Below, piece by piece: positions 58,166 through 64,000 of a stretch of DNA of 64,000 nucleotides. The translations under genes were made by a program, and so were the position numbers. Source of the DNA: SKLM01 sp964575455 (GTDB lineage: Bacteria; Chloroflexota; Anaerolineae; B4-G1); the NCBI GenBank assembly GCA_964575455.1, contig CAZNRX010000001.1, forward strand, positions 1 to 64,000, read 5' to 3'. The first letter of the stretch is position 1. The number at the start of each line of letters is the position of its first letter. The notes under the pieces were generated by a model. That model worked only from the letters and a program-made list of their open reading frames with translations, was not told the DNA's origin and made no database searches.

Positions 58166-59454
58166 GCGGAATCTTCAAAACCCAGGGGCCGCTGTCGGAG
58201 GACAGGGCCCACCTCTACGTGGAGCGCGAGGAGGACGGCCGGGTCGGCACCTGCGTCCGGCGCGGGGACTACGTCTCCCTGATGGGGGCCAGGCAGATGG
58301 GCAAGACCAGCCTCCTGCTCAGGCTCCGCCGGCAGCTCCTGGACGAGGGGCACGTGCCCATCTACGTCGATCTATCGCCCGGAAAGGGAGAGGGGCGCGA
58401 GCCGTGGTACGGCTACTTCGGGACCGCTGTGCAGGACCACGTCCGTCCGATCGTGCCCGATCTATCCATTCCTCCCATGCGGAACCAGTTCGACTTCCGC
58501 GCCGCCCTGCGGCAGATCCCTACGGAGCTGGAGGGGGGCAGGCGCATCGTCTTCCTGCTCGACGAGGTCGGCGCCGTGCCCTCTCCCGTCGCCGAACCGT
58601 TCTTCAGCACCATCCGCGCCATCTTCAGCGAGCGGGCCTTCTTCCCGGAGTTCAAGCGCTGCGTCTTCGTCATGGCGGGGACCTTCATCCCTGATGAGCT
58701 GATCAGGGACCCGGACGTATCCCCCTTCAACATCGCCCGCCACGTCTACATGAGCGATGCGGATCTCGCGGGCATTGAGGACCTGGTGCGCAACCTGGAG
58801 GCCGCCGGGTCGGCCGTGCCGCACAAGGCGGTCGAGCGCGTCTACTACTGGACCGACGGCCACCTCTACTTCACGCAGCGCCTCTGCTCCGTGCTCAAGG
58901 AACGGCAGCCCCCCGTGCTCTCGGAGCAGTCGGTGGACGAGGCCGCCCATGCCGTCACCTCGGACGAGAACGTGGCTCGCATCTACGAGAAGTTGGACCA
59001 CGATGGCGAGGCCAGGCGCGCGCTCCAGAGGAGGGTGCTGAGCAGAAGGAGGCCCTTCGGGGATGGGCCCCTCCGCTTCAATCGAGCCAGCTCCCTGGTC
59101 GCCAGGCTGGAGCTCTTGGGCGCCGTCAAGTGCGACGCCGCGGGCAACTGCGTGGTGCGAAACAGGATCTACGAGCAAGCCCTGGAGCAGTACTTCGCCG
59201 GGACGTCGCGTCTGCGCAGGTCGCCGATGTCAGACGCCTCCTCGTCTCTCTGGGATCAACTGGCGGAGCGCAGCAAGGGCGTCCTCGACAACGTGTTGGC
59301 CAGCGTCGTCCTGGCCGCCGCGGCCTACGCCGTCGGCCATTCGAGCGGCTTCCTCCAGGACCAGGCCACCAGACCGCTCTACATCGTCATCAGCGTTGCC
59401 ATCATAGCGGTCCTGATGATCGGCTACGGCCTCTGGGAGCGCCGGTACCACTGA
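58162..59454 (+). CDS. AAA-like (STAND) ATPase with two C-terminal membrane helices
   Basis: A 430-residue paralogue of the 56658 protein: start SGIFKTQGPLSEDRAHLYVEREED, Walker A MGARQMGKTSLLLRL, Walker B IVFLLDEVGAVPS, and the same middle blocks (FPEFKRCVFVMAGTFIPDEL, VYYWTDGHLYFTQRLCSVL). In place of the winged helix it ends with two hydrophobic segments (NVLASVVLAAAAYAVG and PLYIVISVAIIAVLMIGYGLW). A membrane-acting output next to a DNA-binding output from near-identical switches suggests a sensor-effector pair (inference). Confidence 0.82.
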   Translation: MSGIFKTQGPLSEDRAHLYVEREEDGRVGTCVRRGDYVSLMGARQMGKTSLLLRLRRQLLDEGHVPIYVDLSPGKGEGREPWYGYFGTAVQDHVRPIVPDLSIPPMRNQFDFRAALRQIPTELEGGRRIVFLLDEVGAVPSPVAEPFFSTIRAIFSERAFFPEFKRCVFVMAGTFIPDELIRDPDVSPFNIARHVYMSDADLAGIEDLVRNLEAAGSAVPHKAVERVYYWTDGHLYFTQRLCSVLKERQPPVLSEQSVDEAAHAVTSDENVARIYEKLDHDGEARRALQRRVLSRRRPFGDGPLRFNRASSLVARLELLGAVKCDAAGNCVVRNRIYEQALEQYFAGTSRLRRSPMSDASSSLWDQLAERSKGVLDNVLASVVLAAAAYAVGHSSGFLQDQATRPLYIVISVAIIAVLMIGYGLWERRYH

Positions 59455-59640
59455 GCGGGTGTGACGTCTCTGCTCTACTGAGCCAGAGCAATCGAGTTTG
59501 ACAAACTGAGGATCGACTCTTTGGTCAATTGCGGCCACTTTCCTCGATCTCGGTTTGTATCGCGGGAGGATCCGTTGTCGATTTTGTCAGAAATCTGCCC
59601 TTCCGTTGTCAGAGACAAGTCAAGTTGCTCAGCTCCCCCA

Positions 59641-59649
59641 TGATACACT
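59641..59649 (+). promoter_or_regulatory. Candidate extended -10 before the CHAP-ricin gene
   Basis: TGATACACT, a TGn extended -10, about 60 bases before the start codon. No -35 at usual distance. The 59455-59709 gap has nothing else recognisable. Confidence 0.35.
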
Positions 59650-59709
59650 TAGTACAAGACTCAGAAGCACCACTGGTGGCCGGATTGGCTAGCGTAAGGG
59701 GGGAGCCAA

Positions 59710-61086
59710 ATGGTTGGAAGAAAAGCTCTGAGGGTCGTACTCGCTCTATCATGTCTCTTCGGTGTGGCCTATGTCTTCGCCGCGCAGCGACCTAGCCTTG
59801 CCGACTGCTGTTCCGACAGCTGCTACGCCTGGAGTAAGCGCCCGGACCTGAGGGCCGTCTGCACCCACGACCCCAAGCACTGGGACGAAGACGCGCGCTG
59901 GCACGGCTACACCGTCGGGAAGAGCCCCAAAGTGGGCGCCATTGTTGTCTTCGAGGCCGGCGTGCAGGGCGCCGATTGGGGGCGGTACTGCCGGGAGGCA
60001 GGCGGGTCGGACACCTGCTCCGGTCACGTCGCGTACGTGGAGGAAGTCCTCAGCCCTGTCCGGTTCCGGGTCTCAGAGAAAGGATGGTCGGAGGGCGGGG
60101 CGTCCTGCAGCGTGCACGCCAGGATCGCCTACGCTGGGCAAGGGGTCAGCTTCATCTACGAGAATGGGCAGGCCACCGTCGAGCCTGAAGACGGGGATGG
60201 GCCAGCTTCCGACGGCTACTGTGCCAATGGGACGCCCGTCGTTCAAGGTGATTATCAGGGCGCGGGCAGCCAGCGCTGGCGCCTGGTGGACGAGGGGGAT
60301 TACGTCAAGATCATGGCCCGGCACAGCGGCAAGTGCCTCGGCGTCTCCGGCGGCTCGCACGCCAACGGGGCTAAGATTGTCCAGTGGGACTGCTATGGGG
60401 GAGACAATCAGCGCTGGCACCTGGTGCCCGTGGGCGACGACTATCGGATCATGGCCAAGCACAGTGGGAAGTGTCTGGACGTGTCCCGGTCCTCCCGCCA
60501 GAGCGGCGCTGCGATCGTCCAGTGGAGCTACCACGGCGGGGCGAACCAGCTCTGGACGCTCGTGCCGCAGGGGGGCGATGAGTACCTCATCGTCGCGACC
60601 CATAGCGGTAGGAGTATGGACGTGCGCGGGCAGCCCGACCCGACCTCGACGCCTCAGCCTGGACGCAACCAGCGTTGGCTTCTGGTCCAGGAGGGCCCGT
60701 ACTACCGCGTCGTGGCCGACCAGAGCGACAAGTGCCTGGATGTGTCCGGCGTTCTCCGGTCGGACGGTGCCGCGGTCGTGCTCTGGGATCGCAATGATGG
60801 GGACAACCAGCTCTGGAGCCTCGTGCCCCAGGGTGACTACTACAAGATCGTGGCCAAGCACAGTGGCAAGTGCCTGGACGTCTCCGAAGCCTCTCCCGCC
60901 GATGGTGCGGCGGTCATCCAATGGGACTGCAACGGGGGCGACAACCAGCTGTGGAAGCTGATGCCGGACGGAGAGGCCTTCAGGCTGGTGGCCAAGCACA
61001 GCGGCAAGTACTTGAGCGTCGTCGACGGTTCCCAGTCGAACGGTGCAGCGGCTGTTCAGTGGGGGTACGGCGTAGCGGAAGACTAG
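59710..61086 (+). CDS. Secreted CHAP-domain protein with ricin-type lectin repeats
   Basis: A 458-residue exported protein. Signal peptide (LRVVLALSCLFGVAYVFAA), then a CHAP-type amidase/endopeptidase domain (about 30-155) with the likely catalytic Cys in DSCYAWSKRPDL, KVGAIVVFEAGVQGADWG and the His in SGHVAYVEEV. Extra cysteines suggest disulfides outside the cell. From about 165 to the end are two or more beta-trefoil lectin modules with repeated KIMARHSGKCLGVSG, GAKIVQWDCYGGDNQRW-like units. It would cut peptidoglycan peptides while bound to sugar. RBS GGGGGGAG precedes the ATG. It could be a cell-wall enzyme or a toxin against other cells. Confidence 0.82.
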   Translation: MVGRKALRVVLALSCLFGVAYVFAAQRPSLADCCSDSCYAWSKRPDLRAVCTHDPKHWDEDARWHGYTVGKSPKVGAIVVFEAGVQGADWGRYCREAGGSDTCSGHVAYVEEVLSPVRFRVSEKGWSEGGASCSVHARIAYAGQGVSFIYENGQATVEPEDGDGPASDGYCANGTPVVQGDYQGAGSQRWRLVDEGDYVKIMARHSGKCLGVSGGSHANGAKIVQWDCYGGDNQRWHLVPVGDDYRIMAKHSGKCLDVSRSSRQSGAAIVQWSYHGGANQLWTLVPQGGDEYLIVATHSGRSMDVRGQPDPTSTPQPGRNQRWLLVQEGPYYRVVADQSDKCLDVSGVLRSDGAAVVLWDRNDGDNQLWSLVPQGDYYKIVAKHSGKCLDVSEASPADGAAVIQWDCNGGDNQLWKLMPDGEAFRLVAKHSGKYLSVVDGSQSNGAAAVQWGYGVAED

Positions 61087-61338
61087 CTCGAGAGCCAGGG
61101 GGAAGTCACAGGTGGCCCCGAGCGTGATCGCTCCCTCGCGCTCGGTGGCCATTTGACCGACCTCGACGATGCTGTCGAAGCCATGGCGCTGAGATCGATT
61201 GCCGCCCCACTCTTCGTCTCTGCTCAGGATTGACCTCTTGAGCAGATCTCGCATCCTAAATATGCGGTTTTGGGCTGGGTTTTCTCCACAGTTGGTGAAT
61301 CTCCCAGATTTAACGTTGACATCGAAAGCGAGGGGATC

Positions 61339-62853
61339 ATGATCGAACAACCAGAATTCGACCCAATCGTCCTCTGGTCTCTACCTGAGAGGGTAGCTGA
61401 GCAAGACTGTGCTTGTGCCAGTGAGGAGACAGAGATCGCTCTGTCCTCGTCACTGGCCATCGACCAGACCGAAACCGACTGCGCTTGCTCCACAGCCGGC
61501 TTCATGCCCAAGACCGCGCCAGATATGAGCGCCCTCTGGCAGCTTCCGCGTCTGTACCGTGCGCCAGTGGGAGCGGAGCATGAGCTGGTTTTCAACCCGG
61601 CTGGGTCTGTTGGCTCTGTAGCGGTGCTTAACAAGTCGGCCAGTCAAATGTTGGATACTTTTGTCACGGTCCGGCCGTTAGGCAGCCCGGCTGCGCACCA
61701 ACTGGCCGCGCTTGGCATTCTGTCTCCGGTGGTGAATGTGGGCACGCGGTCGGAACCGAGTCAACGTCACACTCTGACCGCTTGGCTCCATATCACCGAC
61801 GCTTGCAACCTGCGCTGCAGGTACTGCTATCTGCATCACTCCGGCGAGAGCATGAACGCGGACACGGGCCTGGCGGCCCTGGAAGCAGTCTTCCGCTCGG
61901 CGCTTCGAAATGGGTTTCAAGCTGTCAAGCTCAAGTACACCGGCGGCGAGCCTGCACTGAACTTCTCGCTGGTACGGGGCCTGCATGAGAGGGCGGAAGC
62001 GCTGTCCACGGATCACGGCCTGGATCTGCGCGCGGCGGTGCTCTCCAACGGCACGCTGCTGACCGACGGGATGGTTGATTGGCTGCTGAATAATGGGGTG
62101 CGATTGATGATCTCGCTGGACGGCGTCGGCGCGGTGCATGACGCACAGCGCCCCTTCGCCGACGGGCGTGGGTCATTCGCGCAGATTGCGAGGAACATCG
62201 ACTACGCTATCGCTCGAGGCCTTTCGCCCCATCTATCCATCACGGTTACAACCGGCAGTGCTGAAGGTCTTGCCGATGTGGTCAGCTTCGCGTTGGAGCG
62301 TGACTTGTTCTTCAACCTCAACTTCGTCCGTGAGCCAGGTAAGAGCGCCCAAGACTCGCCGGCTGACCATGCTCATCTGGTCGCAGGAGTGAAAGCGGCC
62401 TTCGACGTCATTGAGGGCGATCTGCCGCACCACAGGCTGATTGACGGGTTGTTGGACTGCAGCGCTTTCGGCGTGGCTCATCAGTATCCCTGCGGTGCGC
62501 GTCGTAGCTATCTGGTGATCGGCCCTCGGGGTCGCGTCTCACGCTGTCAGATGACGATGGATCAGCCGGTGACGGACATAGGGGATGAGGATCCGCTCCG
62601 AGTTGTGCGAGAGTGGGATGGTGGTTTCCAGAACGTCGCAGTGGAAGAGAAGGAGGGCTGCAGGGACTGCACGTGGCGCTACTGGTGCGCCGGTGGCTGC
62701 CCGCTGCTGGCGTATCGAGCTGCTGGGCGGAGCGACGTATCGTCGACGTACTGTGACGTCTACAAGGCACTCTATCCTGAGTTGCTCCGGCTGGAGGGGC
62801 TGCGATTGCTTAGGTGGCAACGGTCAAAGGCTCGACCACTCCGCAGGAACTGA
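61339..62853 (+). CDS. Radical SAM/SPASM peptide-modifying enzyme
   Basis: A 504-residue rSAM protein. The [4Fe-4S] motif is C156-x3-C160-x2-C163 (ACNLRCRYC), followed by KLKYTGGEPALNFSLV. A C-terminal SPASM region carries auxiliary-cluster cysteines (YPCGARRSYLVI, RCQM, EGCRDCTWRYWCAGGCP). Residues 1-150 contain an unusual Cys-Ala-Cys pair twice (DCACASEE near 23 and DCACSTAG near 48), and then VFNPAGSVGSVAVLNKSASQML, which looks like a PqqD-type peptide-recognition domain. Sulfatase-maturase-like or RiPP-maturation chemistry is expected. No sulfatase is adjacent. ATG 61339 follows GAGGGG. The 252 bases before it hold no clear gene. Confidence 0.82.
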   Translation: MIEQPEFDPIVLWSLPERVAEQDCACASEETEIALSSSLAIDQTETDCACSTAGFMPKTAPDMSALWQLPRLYRAPVGAEHELVFNPAGSVGSVAVLNKSASQMLDTFVTVRPLGSPAAHQLAALGILSPVVNVGTRSEPSQRHTLTAWLHITDACNLRCRYCYLHHSGESMNADTGLAALEAVFRSALRNGFQAVKLKYTGGEPALNFSLVRGLHERAEALSTDHGLDLRAAVLSNGTLLTDGMVDWLLNNGVRLMISLDGVGAVHDAQRPFADGRGSFAQIARNIDYAIARGLSPHLSITVTTGSAEGLADVVSFALERDLFFNLNFVREPGKSAQDSPADHAHLVAGVKAAFDVIEGDLPHHRLIDGLLDCSAFGVAHQYPCGARRSYLVIGPRGRVSRCQMTMDQPVTDIGDEDPLRVVREWDGGFQNVAVEEKEGCRDCTWRYWCAGGCPLLAYRAAGRSDVSSTYCDVYKALYPELLRLEGLRLLRWQRSKARPLRRN

Positions 62854-63048
62854 GCTTACAAGGCTACCGCAGACCTGCGAAGGCGTGTTGCTCGACATAA
62901 GCGGTCTGGTGGTGTTGCCGGAACACATCATGCTGTTGAGCCTGTCAACGTAGGGCAGTGCGGCCGCTCAGTCGGCTTGCTTGAGATCGAATTGACGTGT
63001 TTGCGCCGATCAGCCGGAGCGCTGGTCCGAAGCCGGGCGACCGGGACG
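62854..63048. other. Gene-free stretch after the radical SAM gene
   Basis: About 195 bases between the rSAM stop and a short minus-strand frame. No ORF with a ribosome-binding site and no terminator-like hairpin with a T-run was seen. Confidence 0.5.
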
Positions 63049-63198
63049 CTAGCCTCGTCGAAGGGCTCGGATCTTCCAGCGTAGCCAGCAAGGAAGTCTC
63101 GGCAGGCCAGGCAGTTTGCTTGTTAAGTGGATCATGTGGGTTCTCTGGGATAGGGTGTAGCTGAACGGGTATGAAGATGACGTTGCGTTCCCAAACAT
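63049..63198 (-). CDS. Possible 49-residue small protein
   Basis: A short minus-strand frame beginning MFGNATSSSYPFSYTLSQ and ending in a basic tail (KIRALRRG). It is worth listing because AAAGGAG lies six bases before the ATG, as good a ribosome-binding site as any here, and because it follows the small membrane protein gene by 30 bases on the same strand. One Cys, no membrane helix, no known family. It might also be chance. Confidence 0.35.
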   Translation of the reverse strand: MFGNATSSSYPFSYTLSQRTHMIHLTSKLPGLPRLPCWLRWKIRALRRG

Positions 63199-63228
63199 GA
63201 TATTCTCCTTTGTTGCGCTATGGTGCTC

Positions 63229-63414
63229 TCAGAATCCTATGCAGAGCAGCGATATTGCCAGGACGATCAGGAGGGCTGCTGCTAACGTGAAACACCCAGT
63301 GGCTCCGCCTTGAGATGCAGCGACCCGAGCCAGGAGCGTGATCATAGCTGCGACGACGACGCAGGCGACGGCTACGATCAGACAGATCAGGCTTCCGATG
63401 GCTAGCTTGACCAT
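63229..63414 (-). CDS. Small two-helix membrane protein
   Basis: A 61-residue protein made of two hydrophobic segments (LAIGSLICLIVAVACVVVAAMITLLA and FTLAAALLIVLAISLLCIGF) joined by a short Ser/Gly/Cys loop (ASQGGATGC). AAGGAG stands six bases before the ATG. No family is recognised. It is divergent from the membrane protein gene at the right edge and could be an immunity, holin-like or stress peptide; nothing in the sequence decides this. Confidence 0.6.
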   Translation of the reverse strand: MVKLAIGSLICLIVAVACVVVAAMITLLARVAASQGGATGCFTLAAALLIVLAISLLCIGF

Positions 63415-63471
63415 GATTCGCTCCTTATCACCGAAAACCGGTGTTGATACTGGACTCTGTCAGGCTGATTG

Positions 63472-63483
63472 TATGGTACCATA
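63472..63483. promoter_or_regulatory. Perfect 12-bp palindrome in a divergent promoter region
   Basis: TATGGTACCATA lies between the two divergent membrane-protein genes, about 60 bases from the minus-strand start. An operator is possible. Confidence 0.35.
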
Positions 63484-63550
63484 GATATGGTGAGCGTATC
63501 CTCCAGATCAATGACAGTGCTCTCTTCAGTACAGCACGAGGGACTAGCAG

Positions 63551-63572
63551 GAACCTTACGCGAACCTTACGC
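63551..63572. repeat. Tandem 11-bp direct repeat upstream of the last gene
   Basis: GAACCTTACGC occurs twice without a gap, ending about 28 bases before the extended -10. This is one helical turn apart, as expected for a tandem activator or repressor site. Confidence 0.5.
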
Positions 63573-63575
63573 GCA

Positions 63576-63605
63576 TTACCTCATTTGGCAAAGCTGTGAT
63601 ACAAT
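63576..63605 (+). promoter_or_regulatory. Promoter of the right-edge gene
   Basis: TTACCT (63576-63581), 18 bases, TACAAT (63600-63605) with TGA forming an extended -10, 31 bases before the ATG. Confidence 0.55.
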
Positions 63606-63636
63606 GGGTACTAACCACGAATGGTAGGCTGAACAG

Positions 63637-64000
63637 ATGAGTCCTGAAACGCAGCACCGCGCCGAAGGGGGTCGTATGGAGATGCAGAGAGAGCCGTCCA
63701 GCCAGCATTCCCGGCAGTCTCAGGTGATGCGATGGATTGAGGGTCGGCCCAAGAAGATCAAAGACTGGGTTAGGACGTACCAGTTTCCGGTCTTCCTCTT
63801 GGCCATTGCATTGATGAGCTACCTGATTGTACTCGGTTATCAGGCTCGAGGCCCAAGTAGGGAGACCCGCCACCAGGCGTGGGCGACACGAGGGATATCC
63901 GAAGGATACGTTCTGCTGTCCGTTGCCTATCCCCGCAAGCTGCGCCTAGAGTCCCCTGCAGAAGCTCGGGCTATCTCTGTCTGGCTTCAGGAGGTGACCC
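63637..64000 (+). CDS. Membrane-anchored protein, cut by the window edge
   Basis: An open frame of 121 codons running off the window. About 50 basic and polar residues are followed by one membrane segment (FPVFLLAIALMSYLIVLGYQ) and the start of an outside domain (YVLLSVAYPRKLRLESPAEARAISVWLQ). The last part recalls exported proteins with a large beta-rich region, but too little is visible to name a family. The promoter and a tandem 11-bp repeat lie upstream. No strong ribosome-binding site was seen. Confidence 0.55.
   Translation, partial: MSPETQHRAEGGRMEMQREPSSQHSRQSQVMRWIEGRPKKIKDWVRTYQFPVFLLAIALMSYLIVLGYQARGPSRETRHQAWATRGISEGYVLLSVAYPRKLRLESPAEARAISVWLQEVT

Noticed and set aside
60073..61350. 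A minus-strand frame running through the CHAP-ricin gene and the gap beyond it
   Set aside because: Most of it is antisense to the lectin repeats. The part at 61087-61338 shows no domain I recognise and no start signal.

Overview
The window looks like a GC-rich chromosome segment of a free-living, probably monoderm bacterium of the Chloroflexota (Anaerolineae-like). This is inferred from gene content: a transaldolase/glucose-6-phosphate isomerase fusion, an NBR1-type Ig-like domain on a Tad protein, SARP-type regulator remains, long Thr/Pro linkers, a multi-GAF hybrid kinase, and a Tad cluster with no secretin. No rRNA, tRNA or CRISPR was seen.

Layout: 1-5.4 kb holds a tRNA-thiolation-like PP-loop enzyme, an unusual receiver protein, an ECF sigma/zinc-finger anti-sigma pair and a DUF3179 lipoprotein. 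5.3-23.5 kb is a central carbon island: GH15 glucoamylase, glucokinase, Tal-Pgi fusion, RpiA, Rpe, Gnd, Zwf and Pgl, with two flavin disulfide/ferredoxin-type reductases, NnrE, an SDR and an AhpD-like peroxidase. Together these can take alpha-glucans to glucose-6-phosphate and run the whole oxidative pentose phosphate pathway to NAD(P)H and pentose phosphates. 24-32.7 kb holds a broken Tat lipoprotein, an EamA transporter, serine dehydratase, RsgA, a MecA-like penicillin-binding protein, Maf and a broken CDF transporter. 32.8-38.3 kb is a minus-strand signalling operon (HTH protein, CheY-like protein, five-GAF hybrid kinase). 38.7-43.7 kb runs uvrB, GT2, threonine synthase-like, MazG-like and rnc as a tightly packed plus-strand operon. 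43.7-51.7 kb is a complete minus-strand Tad pilus operon. 52-59.5 kb is a plus-strand set of three overlapping STAND-type ATPases (NACHT-HEAT-ATPase, ATPase-wHTH, ATPase-TM). It is followed by a secreted CHAP-ricin protein, a radical SAM/SPASM enzyme and a membrane protein cut by the window edge.

The most unusual property is the repeat load. A 17-bp palindrome (consensus GGGATGACGTYTATCCC, with compensated stem variants) occurs about 17 times and lies in frame inside at least seven genes. Several unrelated hairpin repeats behave the same way. In between are at least nine gene remnants: ccdA, sdhA, sdhB, fumC, a SARP regulator, a CPA1 antiporter, a Tat lipoprotein and a CDF transporter, with a 140-bp MITE in the Tat gene. 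A second striking feature is an in-frame TGA at the second cysteine of the CxxC motif of the AhpD-like peroxidase. It is followed at the right distance by a hairpin with a GGTCT loop, so it is a strong selenoprotein candidate.
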